NCBI GenBank assembly: GCA_964023205.1
Contig: OZ026844.1
Coordinates: forward strand, 11,828,790-11,892,789
Length of the DNA: 64,000 bases
Source of the DNA: Lutraria lutraria
Taxonomy: Eukaryota; Mollusca; Bivalvia; Venerida; Mactridae
Direction: 5' to 3'
Part shown: one piece after another, positions 47,901-52,715 of the stretch
Layout: the number at the start of each line of letters is the position of its first letter
How positions within the stretch are numbered: position 1 is the first letter of the stretch
Notes under the pieces: generated by a model
Seen by the model: only the letters and a program-made list of their open reading frames with translations
Databases searched by the model: none
What the model was told of the DNA's origin: nothing
Position numbers and translations under genes: made by a program

Positions 47901-49521
47901 TGAAGGCTGTAATGAAAGTATCCTGTGGCACTGAAAGTCAAACAACTGAGCACATACTACAAAGGTGCCCCCTTCAGGACAGTATCAAAAAGAAGTGTGG
48001 CCATTATAAGCGCCCCACTGGAATGGACACTTTATGGCAAGGCAAAGCAGAGGAGCTTCAAAATACGGTATCCTTCATTGCTGTAACTGGAGTACTCATG
48101 TAGCCATGCAAACAAAAAGAAGAAGAAAGTATCTTCGATCTAACATGATCAAGAAGAATCAAGGAGACTTTGTTGTAAGTTTCAGTTTCTTCTGATTGTC
48201 AGACATGTGCTTGACTGATTGAGATGACAAGACGGGTGCATTCTATCATGTGATCCTATATAAGTATATATAAATTGGATCAGGTAAAGATGTCACTTTT
48301 AGGATACTGGTAGTGCCGTCAGATTGGTCCATTATGATTACATTCAACTATCAAACAATGCAATAAACAATGACATGGGCAATTAGTATTCAATTTGACA
48401 ATTAACTGCAACCATGTCCTTTGGATCCATATATAATACTTATAAAACAGCAAACAATCCATGAAAGTGAATAGAACAGCTAGGTTATAGTGTATAAACA
48501 TGCAAGCATTTGTTTAACTATAATCCAACATGCACTGATTAACTCAACATTATATGGATAATTAACAGTTCCTATTGCAACTATCATCCCTTCAATTGAT
48601 TGCATCACAACACACTAATACTTACTTACAGATACACAACTTTCTGGCTCATTAATATTCATTACAACAATTTACAACCTAGACAAGATGAGTTATGTAC
48701 TGATTATCTATCTTTATTGTCTATAAACTAGCATCACAGGTTAGTGCAGACCCTACACAAGGGAATCATTGCCAACAGCAGGTGGTGCTGGAGTGTACAC
48801 ATAACATGTGGGTTTTGCAAGAACCAGCAGACAAGTCTGTCAGAGTTGACAAGTATTGTGAAAAAGAAAAAAGGAAGACAACCAAGACTAAAATATGTAT
48901 GATGTGAAGTAATTTGCTCTGGGTGTGACAACTGAAACAGCTGACACAATGCAGAAACTGATAATAGGTCTGTACATAAGGTAAGCACAATGAAGAGATA
49001 TTACAAGACAGTGACAAATACCCCCCACCAAATACACACAATGCAATCACCAGTGACCATGGAGATACAGAACTGATTCTTTTTGGAGGCAAAACAAAGT
49101 AAGTTTGCTATCCTATGTAACATCTGTGTGAGTAAAACAAGAAGCTTTCATTCTAGATTGTGTCTTAGACATGAACTACAGCAGTTAGACAAACTAATGA
49201 ATAACAAACAACTAGCCATAAATATGGACTGAACAAGTGCAATAAAAAGAGCAAGCAAACCACTAAAGCATTTAATTAAGCAATCCAGATGATTTTCTTC
49301 CTACTTAAGTTCCTCCAGAACTGGCATATTGTAAGACAGATGATATCAAAGACCATTATAAGTTTCAGAATAAAGTGAGCCATTTATAAAAATGTTACCT
49401 TTTGATTGCTCATAGCATAAATGTAGTTTTCATAGATGACAATATCAGAATTTATAGGAGAACCTTGATCCATGGCAACTTGATCATATTGTCTAGCTCT
49501 CTCATGGGTCTCCAAAACAAT
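8796..49521 (-). CDS. PlxnA: Plexin (A-type-like) semaphorin receptor, 5'-partial, 32 exons visible
   Basis: Single-pass receptor for semaphorins; its cytoplasmic region is a GAP for Rap-type GTPases and binds Rho-family GTPases (family knowledge). The joined product is 1459 residues. It starts inside the Sema domain (residues 1-55), then PSI1 (about 56-90), IPT1, PSI2 (about 191-225), IPT2, PSI3 (about 360-405), IPT3-IPT6 (about 414-787), a membrane span (about 814-836) and a juxtamembrane helix. The GAP domain carries the arginine pair at 1005-1006 (LMLRRTESV) and the second arginine motif LPLRFW (Arg1296), with the Rho-binding domain at about 1078-1205. GAP motifs such as [20 protein letters not shown] point to type A rather than B, and there is no type-B TDL C terminus. 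All introns are GT-AG and all phases agree. The signal peptide and most of Sema are missing because they lie beyond 64000, not because the gene is broken. The ending AFV is unusual. Confidence 0.97.
9195..9350 (+). mobile_element. CAGT-end MITE family 1, copy 1 (degenerate)
   Basis: It begins TATAGTACAACCTCTCCAGA and contains the internal repeats AGAGCAACAACCTCTCAACA; it ends at CACTGTATA. The right inverted end is largely lost. It lies in the plexin intron between the last two exons. Confidence 0.75.
9512..9586 (-). CDS. PlxnA: Plexin exon v31: last GAP helices
   Basis: 25 codons, acceptor TTTTAG, donor GTAAGT. The product [20 protein letters not shown], then KYSAE, fits 'sAL.eiY.yv.kY.eEi'. 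The first residues diverge from vertebrate homologues. Confidence 0.96.
9587..11194 (-). other. Plexin intron v30-v31; nothing further seen
   Basis: 1.6 kb of AT-rich intron with no repeat family or open frame I can support. Confidence 0.8.
11195..11359 (-). CDS. PlxnA: Plexin exon v30: GAP C-terminal helices
   Basis: 55 codons, acceptor TTTGCAG, donor GTAAGT. The product [20 protein letters not shown], then [15 protein letters not shown], matches '[14 protein letters not shown]...iSDQdM..yLae.SR'. Confidence 0.99.
11689..11836 (-). CDS. PlxnA: Plexin exon v29: second GAP arginine motif
   Basis: 148 nt, acceptor GTTCCAG, donor GTATTA. The product (S)[19 protein letters not shown], then [20 protein letters not shown], carries the invariant LPLRFW arginine. 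The [10 protein letters not shown] wording is typical of type A. Confidence 0.99.
12185..12470 (-). mobile_element. SINE-like element(s) in intron
   Basis: Its left part (CAGCCACCCCAGAGAGAGGG, then CATTTATATCCCTA) recurs near 51700-51775. Its right part contains GATACAAACCCACCGACTTC and ends CTTTATCACTAGACCACAGA, the complement of a tRNA-like 5' region. I read it as a minus-oriented tRNA-type SINE or two abutting elements. Confidence 0.5.
12490..12672 (+). mobile_element. CAGT-end MITE family 1, copy 2 (full length)
   Basis: Starts TACAGTACAACCTCTCCAGA and ends with the inverse, CTCTACAGAGATTGTACTGTA, about 180 bp with terminal inverted repeats and TA at both ends. It sits 24 bp before exon v28's donor boundary at 12696. 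Confidence 0.88.
12696..12856 (-). CDS. PlxnA: Plexin exon v28: GAP region
   Basis: 161 nt, acceptor TTTACAG, donor GTAGGA. The product [17 protein letters not shown], then [12 protein letters not shown] and [10 protein letters not shown], is standard for plexins. Confidence 0.98.
13199..13282 (-). CDS. PlxnA: Plexin exon v27: GAP region
   Basis: 28 codons, acceptor TTTACAG, donor GTATGA. The product contains [18 protein letters not shown], matching plexin 'k.v.EiyltRLLatKgTLQkf' with the next exon. Confidence 0.97.
13370..13563 (-). mobile_element. SINE-like family A, copy 1
   Basis: Contains GAAGAACCAGTACTAGACTC, TTACATAAAGAGACATGG, GGGCTCAAACCCACGACC and AATTTGAAGTCAGCGACCAT. On the minus strand GGGTTTGAGCCC resembles a tRNA B box, so it is probably a tRNA-derived SINE. 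Confidence 0.65.
13829..14079 (-). CDS. PlxnA: Plexin exon v26: Rho-binding domain and return to GAP
   Basis: 251 nt, acceptor ATACAG, donor GTAAGA. It contains (E)[34 protein letters not shown] and [12 protein letters not shown]. Ser/Thr-rich residues 51-75 of the exon form the variable loop, and FFHLV leads back to the GAP. Confidence 0.97.
14141..14321 (+). mobile_element. CAGT-end MITE family 2, copy 1
   Basis: Starts TACAGTGATACCTGTGCAAT and ends CTTTGTTCAAAGGTTTGACT with GT. The inside carries CAATAAAGGCCAC and TGGTGGCCTTTG motifs. The ends are inverted relative to each other. Confidence 0.8.
15071..15218 (-). CDS. PlxnA: Plexin exon v25: Rho-binding domain start
   Basis: 148 nt, acceptor TTTCAG, donor GTAAGT. 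The product [20 protein letters not shown], then [19 protein letters not shown], is the ubiquitin-like Rho-GTPase-binding domain inserted in the GAP. The first loop is shorter than in vertebrate type A. Confidence 0.97.
15219..15931 (-). other. Plexin intron v24-v25; nothing further seen
   Basis: Random open frames on both strands (15457-15907) overlap each other and show no domain; I see no repeat. Confidence 0.75.
15932..16078 (-). CDS. PlxnA: Plexin exon v24: GAP to RBD
   Basis: 49 codons, acceptor TTTTCAG, donor GTATGC. The product contains [20 protein letters not shown] and [16 protein letters not shown], matching plexin 'EKGPiDa.tGeArYsLsEdkLir'. Confidence 0.98.
16566..16705 (-). mobile_element. 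Dispersed repeat family 3, copy 1
   Basis: Contains AATCAAAGTACTGAAAGTAC, then GAACTTACATAGACTTGTAC and TGCATGGTGGATGTAGAAAA. This is the reverse complement of the copies at 37693, 38152 and 63375. It generates the false open frame at 16459-16806. Confidence 0.75.
16839..16905 (-). CDS. PlxnA: Plexin exon v23: GAP segment after the arginine pair
   Basis: 67 nt, acceptor TTACAG, donor GTAAGT. The product (R)[20 protein letters not shown], then LR, matches the near-invariant 'RRTESV.EKmLtNW' of plexin GAP domains. Confidence 0.98.
17315..17389 (-). CDS. PlxnA: Plexin exon v22: GAP arginine-finger segment
   Basis: 75 nt, acceptor TTTGCAG, donor GTAAAC. The product [20 protein letters not shown], then LMLR(R), ends in the first of the two catalytic arginines. 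The second arginine codon is split by the intron. Confidence 0.98.
17770..17829 (-). CDS. PlxnA: Plexin exon v21: GAP region
   Basis: 60 nt, acceptor TTTTAG, donor GTGAGT. The product (K)[19 protein letters not shown](E) matches the plexin 'NVASL.m..lq..leYAt' helix. It enters and leaves with split codons that fit both neighbours. Confidence 0.97.
17870..18035. repeat. About 20-bp degenerate repeat in intron
   Basis: CAGAAAG + A/GTnCATTA-type units repeat every 20 or so bases (CAGAAAGATTTATTGCATTA, CAGTAAAGATATATTGTGTA, CAGAAAGTGTCATCTGGTAA, CAGAAAGGTACATTACATAA). Old and degenerate. Confidence 0.6.
18230..18360 (-). CDS. PlxnA: Plexin exon v20: GAP region
   Basis: 131 nt, acceptor TTTGCAG, donor GTAAGG. 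The product contains [20 protein letters not shown] and HQKTFSIRD, aligning with the plexin 'F..Ll.nk.FLl.fI..lE.q..Fs.rdr' segment. It is more divergent from vertebrate type A here than elsewhere. Confidence 0.97.
18555..18790. repeat. Dispersed mollusc-type repeat in intron
   Basis: AAAGGGCAATAACTCCTGAG, then CTTGAGTTATCGCTAAGAAA and ATGAACGGACAGGGTTTACA, resembles common interspersed repeats of bivalve genomes. No terminal structure resolved. Confidence 0.5.
19038..19186 (-). CDS. PlxnA: Plexin exon v19: start of cytoplasmic GAP region
   Basis: 149 nt, acceptor TTTCAG, donor GTAATT. The product [20 protein letters not shown], then [16 protein letters not shown], is one of the most conserved plexin intracellular motifs ('AFAELQTDi.eLTSdl...giPfldY'). 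Confidence 0.99.
19187..20428 (-). other. Plexin intron v18-v19; nothing further seen
   Basis: 1.2 kb of AT-rich intron separating the membrane-span exon from the GAP exons. No repeat recognised. Confidence 0.75.
20429..20669 (-). CDS. PlxnA: Plexin exon v18: transmembrane segment and juxtamembrane helix
   Basis: 241 nt, acceptor TTTGTAG, donor GTGAGA. It encodes [14 protein letters not shown], then the membrane span [20 protein letters not shown] (a glycine-rich start, then a hydrophobic run), the basic stop CRRQSHK, and the heptad-rich juxtamembrane stretch [18 protein letters not shown]. Confidence 0.98.
21220..21393 (-). CDS. PlxnA: Plexin exon v17: IPT6
   Basis: 58 codons, acceptor CTTTAG, donor GTAATG. 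The product [20 protein letters not shown], then [17 protein letters not shown], is the membrane-proximal IPT. The open frame that continues past 21393 in another frame is a shadow. Confidence 0.97.
22001..22261 (-). CDS. PlxnA: Plexin exon v16: end of IPT5, start of IPT6
   Basis: 87 codons, acceptor TCCACAG, donor GTAATG. It contains [15 protein letters not shown] (closing IPT5 strand), then [23 protein letters not shown] and FKGEVLIFE, leading into the 'G.nLt' start of the last IPT. Confidence 0.97.
22432..22610 (+). mobile_element. SINE-like family B, copy 1
   Basis: The B-box-like CCAGTTTAAATCCCACCTGG, then GAACCAGACAAATTTAG, CCAGCTGACTTAGAGAAGGT and CCATGGTTTA. It matches the reverse complement of 28135-28262. 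Confidence 0.65.
23520..23631 (-). CDS. PlxnA: Plexin exon v15: IPT5
   Basis: 112 nt, acceptor TACCAG, donor GTTTGT (less usual). The product (S)[20 protein letters not shown], then [10 protein letters not shown], continues IPT5. A dispersed repeat sits in the intron about 75 bp before its acceptor. Confidence 0.95.
23708..24000 (-). mobile_element. MITE-like element with ATACCCCCGC ends
   Basis: Left end TAATACCCCCGCCGCTGCTT; right end (inverse) TTATTATACCCCCGCAAACA. Inside, on the minus strand, is GGTCGGTCCGTCCGTCCGTT, then ACTTGGTATATGTTATCACC. I recognise this layout as a very common repeat in bivalve genomes (from memory, unverified). It creates false open frames at 23620-23904 (-) and 23814-24008 (+). 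Confidence 0.75.
24253..24432 (-). CDS. PlxnA: Plexin exon v14: IPT4 end and IPT5 start
   Basis: 180 nt, acceptor GTTTCAG, donor GTGTGT. It contains [18 protein letters not shown] and [17 protein letters not shown]. The 'DPTI..I.P..S.vSGG' motif is split across the intron to the next exon. Confidence 0.96.
24961..25050 (+). mobile_element. CAGT-end MITE family 2, copy 2 (short)
   Basis: Starts TACAGTCAAACCTGTGAACA and ends ACACAGGTTTCACCGTA. It is about 90 bp with a deleted interior. Confidence 0.75.
25170..25300 (+). mobile_element. CAGT-end MITE family 1, copy 3 (3'-truncated)
   Basis: Begins ACAGTGCAACTTCTACAGAG and carries the AAAGCAACAACCTCTCAATA internal part, but lacks the right inverted end. 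Confidence 0.75.
25335..25471 (-). CDS. PlxnA: Plexin exon v13: IPT4 start
   Basis: 137 nt, acceptor TTTAAG, donor GTACCG. The product [20 protein letters not shown], then [11 protein letters not shown] and IGRQECSIL, is the first half of IPT4. Confidence 0.97.
25816..26073 (-). CDS. PlxnA: Plexin exon v12: IPT3
   Basis: 86 codons, acceptor TTTCAG, donor GTGAAT, phase 0. The product begins [20 protein letters not shown], the textbook IPT/TIG start, and contains GIRCAPLRD and WIICKLG, with the paired cysteines. A complete IPT domain lies in one exon. Confidence 0.98.
26361..26542 (+). mobile_element. CAGT-end MITE family 1, copy 4 (full length)
   Basis: Left end ATACAGTACAACCTCTCCAG, right end CTTTGGAGAGGTTGCACTGT followed by ATA. 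Internal AGAGCAAC...CTCGATAACAACA repeats are shared with the other copies. Confidence 0.88.
26582..26632 (+). repeat. 24-bp tandem duplication
   Basis: ATACAAGAAGACTTTATGAT plus ATTC occurs twice in direct succession, 15 bp from exon v11's donor side. Confidence 0.85.
26647..26816 (-). CDS. PlxnA: Plexin exon v11: PSI3
   Basis: 170 nt, acceptor GTTACAG, donor GTAAGT. The product [20 protein letters not shown], then [16 protein letters not shown], has the PSI3 cysteine spacing and ends [10 protein letters not shown], the usual PSI3-to-IPT3 linker. Confidence 0.97.
27408..27588 (+). mobile_element. CAGT-end MITE family 2, copy 3 (full length)
   Basis: Left end ACAGTCAAACCTGTGAACAA, right end TAACTCTTGTTTGACTGTA. 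It contains repeated GGTGGCCTTTATT and AATAATCAATGAAGG, about 180 bp. Confidence 0.85.
28135..28262 (-). mobile_element. SINE-like family B, copy 2
   Basis: On the minus strand it reads GGCCTGTGTGGTTTTGGTTC (A-box-like region), then GGTTCAAATCCCACCCAAGA (B box), GACCAGACAGATTTTATA and CCAGTCAGCTTAGTGAAGGT. It is a tRNA-derived SINE by architecture. Confidence 0.68.
28551..28647 (-). CDS. PlxnA: Plexin exon v10: end of IPT2
   Basis: 97 nt, acceptor TTTTCAG, donor GTAATT. The product [20 protein letters not shown] matches the 'l.V.W....iDn.....v.lYkC' strand leading into PSI3. The final G joins TG of the next exon to make valine. Confidence 0.94.
30790..30902 (+). mobile_element. CAGT-end MITE family 1, copy 5 (internal deletion)
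   Basis: Both terminal inverted repeats are intact (TACAGTACAACCTCACCAGA ... TTTGGAGAGGTTGCACTGTA), but the body is about 110 bp, so it is an internally deleted copy. Confidence 0.87.
31024..31099 (+). repeat. 17-bp tandem repeat, about 4.5 copies
   Basis: GATGGTCTTTATAATGG repeated with AATGG variants. Flanked by CCAGTCCTTAATAA and GAGGTTTCACTGTAC, so it may have grown inside a family 2 MITE. Confidence 0.85.
31305..31412 (-). CDS. PlxnA: Plexin exon v9: IPT2
   Basis: 36 codons, acceptor TTATAG, donor GTAAGT, phase 0. The product [20 protein letters not shown], then [12 protein letters not shown], has the paired cysteines of an IPT sandwich. Confidence 0.95.
32228..32359 (-). CDS. PlxnA: Plexin exon v8: start of IPT2
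   Basis: 44 codons, acceptor TTTTCAG, donor GTATTT. The product contains GPLHCPRID, then [20 protein letters not shown], matching the 'CPR...vPvGv...itl.g.NF' entry strand of plexin IPT2. Confidence 0.95.
32360..35255 (-). other. Plexin intron between v8 and the microexon
   Basis: 2.9 kb, strongly AT-rich, with the duplicated repeat at 33340-33720. No coding exon recognised. Confidence 0.7.
33340..33720. repeat. Duplicated dispersed repeat (two related copies)
   Basis: ATCCCATGAGAAATGTAAGAGG, AGAGTATCTCTTTACATAT and AAAGGGCCATAATTCTGTCA recur as CCCTTGAGAAATGTAGAAGG, AGAGTATTTCTCTATTACAT and AAAGGGGCCATAATTCAACC about 165 bp later. This is a typical mollusc intronic repeat. Confidence 0.6.
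35256..35282 (-). CDS. PlxnA: Plexin exon v7: 27-nt in-frame microexon
   Basis: Nine codons (YSGLARNTQ) between a good acceptor (CCTTGCAG) and donor (CAG|GTAAAC), phase 0 on both sides. Exons v6 and v8 are also phase 0 here, so the microexon can be included or skipped without a frame change. It lies in the linker between PSI2 and IPT2. It is predicted from splice sites and phase only; cassette use is inference. Confidence 0.6.
35560..35707. repeat. About 36-bp minisatellite with a CCAAT in most units
   Basis: Five degenerate units, each with (C/A)CAATCA-like cores (AGCCAATCATATAGTTATGG, AGCCAATGAAATTGATTTCT, AACCAATCACATTAATTATG, GACAATCACATTAATTTCTG, AACCAATCAGATTGG). It lies in the intron between v6 and the microexon. 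Confidence 0.7.
36544..36655 (-). CDS. PlxnA: Plexin exon v6: PSI2
   Basis: 112 nt, acceptor TTTCAG, donor GTAAGA. The product [20 protein letters not shown] is a clear PSI core (C-x2-C-x6-C-x2-C-x5-C), followed by [17 protein letters not shown]. Confidence 0.97.
36741..36824. repeat. Perfect-loop hairpin (inverted repeat)
   Basis: The arm at 36741-36773 (core CAACACTGTCGTAACT) is the inverse of 36792-36824 (AGTTACGACACTGTTG), with an 18-bp loop. About 33-bp arms with few mismatches, inside the intron between exons v5 and v6. TGTACACAT/ATGTATACAT flank it. Confidence 0.85.
37083..37179 (-). CDS. PlxnA: Plexin exon v5: IPT1 end and start of PSI2
   Basis: 97 nt, acceptor TTTCAG, donor GTATGT. 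The product contains [15 protein letters not shown] and [12 protein letters not shown]. The NCSSFT cysteine opens PSI2. It carries several N-x-S/T sites, as expected for an extracellular segment. Confidence 0.95.
37693..37875 (+). mobile_element. Dispersed repeat family 3, copy 2
   Basis: Contains TGAATGAAAGTTTAGCTTTC, CTACATCCGCCATGCAATTA, AGTGCAAGTCTATGTAGG and TACTTTCAGTACTTTGATTT. It lies in the intron after exon v4. Confidence 0.78.
38152..38277 (+). mobile_element. Dispersed repeat family 3, copy 3
   Basis: ATAGCGGTCACTCGCGTGGC, TTCTTCATCCAATTGTTAAA and GTACTTGCAGTACTTTGG match the other copies. It is only about 280 bp from copy 2 in the same orientation. Confidence 0.75.
38312..38382 (+). 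repeat. 36-bp tandem duplication
   Basis: GGTAGGTTTTGGGGAACATG followed by GTATTTGGAGG occurs twice in a row, immediately after family 3 copy 3. Confidence 0.85.
38559..38706 (-). CDS. PlxnA: Plexin exon v4: IPT1
   Basis: 148 nt, acceptor ATTCCAG, donor GTAAAA. The product [18 protein letters not shown], then [13 protein letters not shown], fits the 'LPxGxxYxCVF' region of plexin IPT1. It ends on one base of a glycine codon, completed by the next exon. Confidence 0.96.
38931..39300. repeat. About 108-bp minisatellite rich in GGTACCAG, next to exon v3
   Basis: Copies start at 38931, 39038, 39146 and 39255 (periods 107, 108, 109). Each contains GGGTACCAG-type words, CCAGACACATTTT and ACAAATGATACTATG. 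The last partial copy ends about 20 bp from the exon v3 donor at 39321. Confidence 0.9.
39322..39445 (-). CDS. PlxnA: Plexin exon v3: end of PSI1, start of IPT1
   Basis: 124 nt, acceptor TTCCAG, donor GTAAGT. The product begins (R)CTQQQHC and runs through [20 protein letters not shown], matching the second half of PSI1 and the linker to the first IPT fold. A 108-bp minisatellite begins close behind its donor. Confidence 0.95.
39564..39788 (-). mobile_element. SINE-like family A, copy 2 (longest)
   Basis: Shares CTCCCATCCTCCGAAAGCAA, CTCACATAAAGAGACAAT, TACTCAAACCCATGACCTTC and TTTGAAGTCAGTGACCTC with copy 1. It ends CACGGAGGCGGGTC. Confidence 0.68.
40640..40870 (+). repeat. Decayed dispersed repeat (ACCTTGACCT type)
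   Basis: ATACCAAGTTTTTCCGAAAT, AAAGTTACTGTCCAGAAACA and AAGTGTGACCTTGACCTGGT are in the order seen in a widespread bivalve repeat. The 87-codon open frame over it is not a gene. Confidence 0.45.
42211..42440. repeat. About 46-bp minisatellite, roughly 5 degenerate copies
   Basis: Repeated CCAGTCTATTTTCATGAAAC and AAACAAGTAGAATATCTG, with deletions in the third and fourth copies. Lies about 195 bp downstream (minus sense) of exon v2's donor. Confidence 0.85.
42636..42736 (-). CDS. PlxnA: Plexin exon v2: Sema end and PSI1 cysteines
   Basis: 101 nt, acceptor TTTCAG, donor GTGAGT. It encodes [18 protein letters not shown] followed by [12 protein letters not shown]. The spacing C-x5-C-x2-C-x6/7-C-x2-C is the PSI signature with the conserved GWC. 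Confidence 0.97.
44976..45027 (+). mobile_element. CAGT-end MITE family 2, copy 4 (fragment)
   Basis: Only the left arm remains (GAGTCAAACCTGTGAACAAA with GGCTACCTTTGAGAAAG), followed by a TACTGTA-like end. Confidence 0.65.
45947..46128 (-). mobile_element. CAGT-end MITE family 1, copy 6 (inverted)
   Basis: Runs opposite to the other copies: TACAGTGCAATCTCTAAAAA at left and GAAGAGGTAGCACTGTATT at right, with GTTGTTGCTCTAGAGAGGTT inside. Confidence 0.87.
47640..47770 (+). repeat. Imperfect tandem repeat (GGTCGTAACTAGGCTACTAT)
   Basis: Units such as GTAACTAGGCTACTATA, GGTCGTAACAAAACTAAAAG and GGTCGTAACAAGACTTAAAG repeat four to five times about 120 bp before the retrotransposon fragment. Confidence 0.7.
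47890..48130 (+). mobile_element. 3' end of a non-LTR retrotransposon (5'-truncated)
   Basis: An open frame (47900-48103) encodes [20 protein letters not shown], then [22 protein letters not shown] and a stop. [16 protein letters not shown] with the ending 'L....AFI..TG' is the C-terminal tail found after reverse transcriptase/RNase H in LINE-type ORF2 proteins. The 3' side is AAACAAAAAGAAGAAGAAAG, a simple-repeat tail. Only about 65 residues remain, so it is dead. Confidence 0.72.
49399..49521 (-). CDS. PlxnA: Plexin exon v1: C-terminal part of the Sema domain
   Basis: 41 codons between ...TTCCAG and GTAACA, phase 0 at both ends. The product contains [18 protein letters not shown] followed by IYAMSNQK, matching the last blade of the plexin Sema propeller, where the 'DPGSPI...YLYAMT' motif precedes PSI1. 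It is the most 5' exon visible. Confidence 0.95.
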
Positions 49522-49617
49522 CTGGAAGTAAAAATATGATACAGTATAATATAAAGACATATCTATGAAACAATATTATTTCCTCCATTACATCCCATCT
49601 AAATGCCAAACCTAGAA

Positions 49618-50030
49618 CATTTCTACAAATTATTTGAAATTGTGCTGACCTTGCAACATATTATTTTACATTGTGCTGACTTTGCAACAAATAATATGAA
49701 ATTGCAACAATTTATTTGAAATTGTGCTGACTTTGCAACAAATAATTTGAAATTGTGCTGACTTTGCAACAACTATTATGAAATTGTACTGACCTTGCAA
49801 CAAATTATTTGAAATTGTGCTGACCTTGCAACTTATCATTTGAAATTACATGTATAGGCTTTGCAACTAATCATTTGAAAATGTGCTGGTCAGAAGTTGC
49901 AACTTATCATTAGAAAATGTGCTGACCTTGCAACAAATTAATAGAAAATGTGCTGACCTTGCAACAAATTATTTGAAATTGTGCTGACCTTGCAACGTAT
50001 CATTTGAAATTTTGCTGATGAAGCATCTTC
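49618..50030. repeat. About 31-bp minisatellite, around 12 copies
   Basis: Unit GAAATTGTGCTGACCTTGCA followed by ACAAATTATTT, with variants (ACTTTGCAAC, CTTATCATTTG). It starts about 100 bp upstream (minus sense) of exon v1's acceptor. Confidence 0.92.
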
Positions 50031-52715
50031 ATATGAATTTTTTGTTTCTAGCAAAAATATTAGTAACCACATTGTCAATGTTAAAGCATATCTATGTTGA
50101 TCTATATAATACAATAGTGATGGAAATAACTATGGCTAAACAAAGCCATAGCATTATGTCTGGCATGGTTTGTTAAGAGTTCATCATAAAAAGACCATTA
50201 TATCAACCCAAAAGCTTTCACCACACTCATAATGAAGAGAACTGACAAAAACTAGACTTACTGTACTATAATTTTGTTTCACAAACAATTAGCTGATGAG
50301 ACAATGTTCACATTTTTACAAAGGACATAAATTTCCTCAAATTTGTTCCGGGTAATCAATATCTCGAGATTGAAACATAAAGTGAGTACAGAGAAGCAAT
50401 ACTTCCACAGTTTTCTGTTACCCGCATTATTGTTCTTTCTACATTTAACACTAATGTGTTAAACTTAATTGCATTGAAAACAAAACAAGCTGCTCAGTTG
50501 TGTTTCCTTTAAGAATTTTAAATTGTACAAATTTGGTTAAATCATTCTTATAAATCAAGGGATGTGGGTACTGTCAATGGAACAGTCCAAAATTATTGAT
50601 TTTTATGTGTTACATTCAGTGCTAAGTTATAGAACTATAGAATATTCATAACATAATCAATAATATATAGAAGCTTTTTCCTGGTGACAAACTCATTAAA
50701 ACTAGGATAGGTTAAGGAAGGATTCTTTTTATTATCATTTTTTTTCTTTTATAAATATTTCTGAAAAAAAGAGACAGTGGATGTACTGTTCTTCGGGCCT
50801 TACAAAAAGTTTGGTGATGCTTAGAAAAATTAAGGTAGGTTGTTACCTGAGAAACAATTTTCTCTTTAAAACTTTGTAAACTTTTGAGTGGTTTTGACAT
50901 TTCTGCTGGCTTGCAAAGTAAAGGGAACAACTGAATATCTTGGAACCATTAAAGTTTATAACAAACGTTTTCACACAGAGCTTAACAGTGATAGATCCGA
51001 GTTCTATGCCTAATTATTACTCACTGACGATCATGCTATTGTCTACATTGAATTAATTCAATAAGGGACAAGTTCAGACAGACATACACAGATAAATAAT
51101 TTATCCAAGCATCCATTTTCCTCAGCTCATATGCAATATTGTGTTACTTCGTAATATATTCTACACCACTTCTCTGTGAGGTAACACACACTTTTATTGC
51201 GCAATCACCATCTCCATAATTCAGGCAACAAGCTTTTAGTTTTACTGAAATTCGATCATACACTTTATACTGCAAACAGAGGTGAAAACGAGAAATCCAA
51301 ATCTATTCAGCAGTAATACACTAATGGAATCTGCAGACAGAATTATATTGTTAACTTATGTTTTGCCATTTAGGATGAGGAAACAGTAATATTTACATGT
51401 TGTCAAGCACCCATTTTAAGCTTTTTATGAAAACTGACTAAAACCTAAATGCATTATAACACTAACCTAGTCATAAATAAGCTCTTATTCTAGCATTTGC
51501 CATTAGTTCGTCTCTCAAATCAACACACAATCAAGTATGTGTGAAAATTAATAGGGCTGACAAACTTGCATTAGGAAAAGGGATAAAATGAAGAATTGAT
51601 ATAGATATGTACTTGTTATTTTCCCGATTAATGAAGCATATCAATCGTGCATGCGTATATTTATCTGTTTTTTCAACGGCCCATTCAACAGTTACGGTCT
51701 TTCAGAGCCACCCTACACAGAGAGAGGGGGAAGATAAAATACAATAGAACCAGGCATTTATATCCCTACTTTTTTCAAATACTGTATTTTCATTTAAGTT
51801 CGTTGGGCTAAATTTTCGTGTTTTTTACTAAAATGGCAATTTCGTGGGGACATTAATTTGTGGATTTTGATTTTTGAAAGAAAAATGTCTTACTTCTGCA
51901 TTTAAATTTGTGGGGATTTGATCTCATGGATGAACAGACTTTGTGACTTAATAATCTACCCTGTTTTTCAACCCATTAGTAACATGAAACTGAAGATTTT
52001 TTCCTTCACTTATATTGTGACAAATATCCTAGACTCTGAACAGTTCCTGTTTTTATTATCTTTATCAAATCTACTTATGAACATTGTATAGACTTTCTAA
52101 ATGCTATGAGTACAATTCAGTAAAATTTCAATTTAACATCATTACAGTAACAAATCAAATATTCATTGTTAGACAGTATACACCAGGGAAACCCTATGAT
52201 AAATATACATAAAGTTTTCAAAGTAAATATTCACAAGTAATTTGAATCCTAGACAAAATGCTTTTAAATTCAACATTATTTCCTTATAGACATATAGAAA
52301 CAAACAATGCTTCGTGTACCTCATACTTTCTGAAGGTGATAACAAATTATATTTTAAACTCCAGACACAATTGTTTCTGCCATTTCAATTAGATTTTTTT
52401 ATTTTCTTCCATAAATGGCTGAATTTTTACAGAAACAACTTGAATAAATTGTATATAATAAATAATTCATAACACTTTTTTTATGTTTCCCTCCATAGTA
52501 CCAAATTTTAATCTATTTAACTGTCTGATTACCTCACTTAACAATTATAATTTTTGCAAACATAGCAAAACCTCAGTGCTTCAACATGTAGTCTCAGTAA
52601 AGTAACATTATTACATAATTAGAATTAAACATGAAGGTCTTTAAGAATGTTTTATTGACTGCCCAGGCAACACTTCTATTTATATCAATCAATGAGAATT
52701 CAATCATACAGAAAA

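Larger units (their letters stand above)
42737..49398 (-). other. Plexin intron v1-v2
   Basis: 6.7 kb with MITE copies (44976, 45947), a tandem repeat (47640) and a LINE tail (47890). A GC-richer scrap at about 44100-44150 (GGGGTGTAAGGGGGCCTTGG) is probably another repeat. No additional exon is needed because v1 and v2 phases join directly. Confidence 0.7.
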
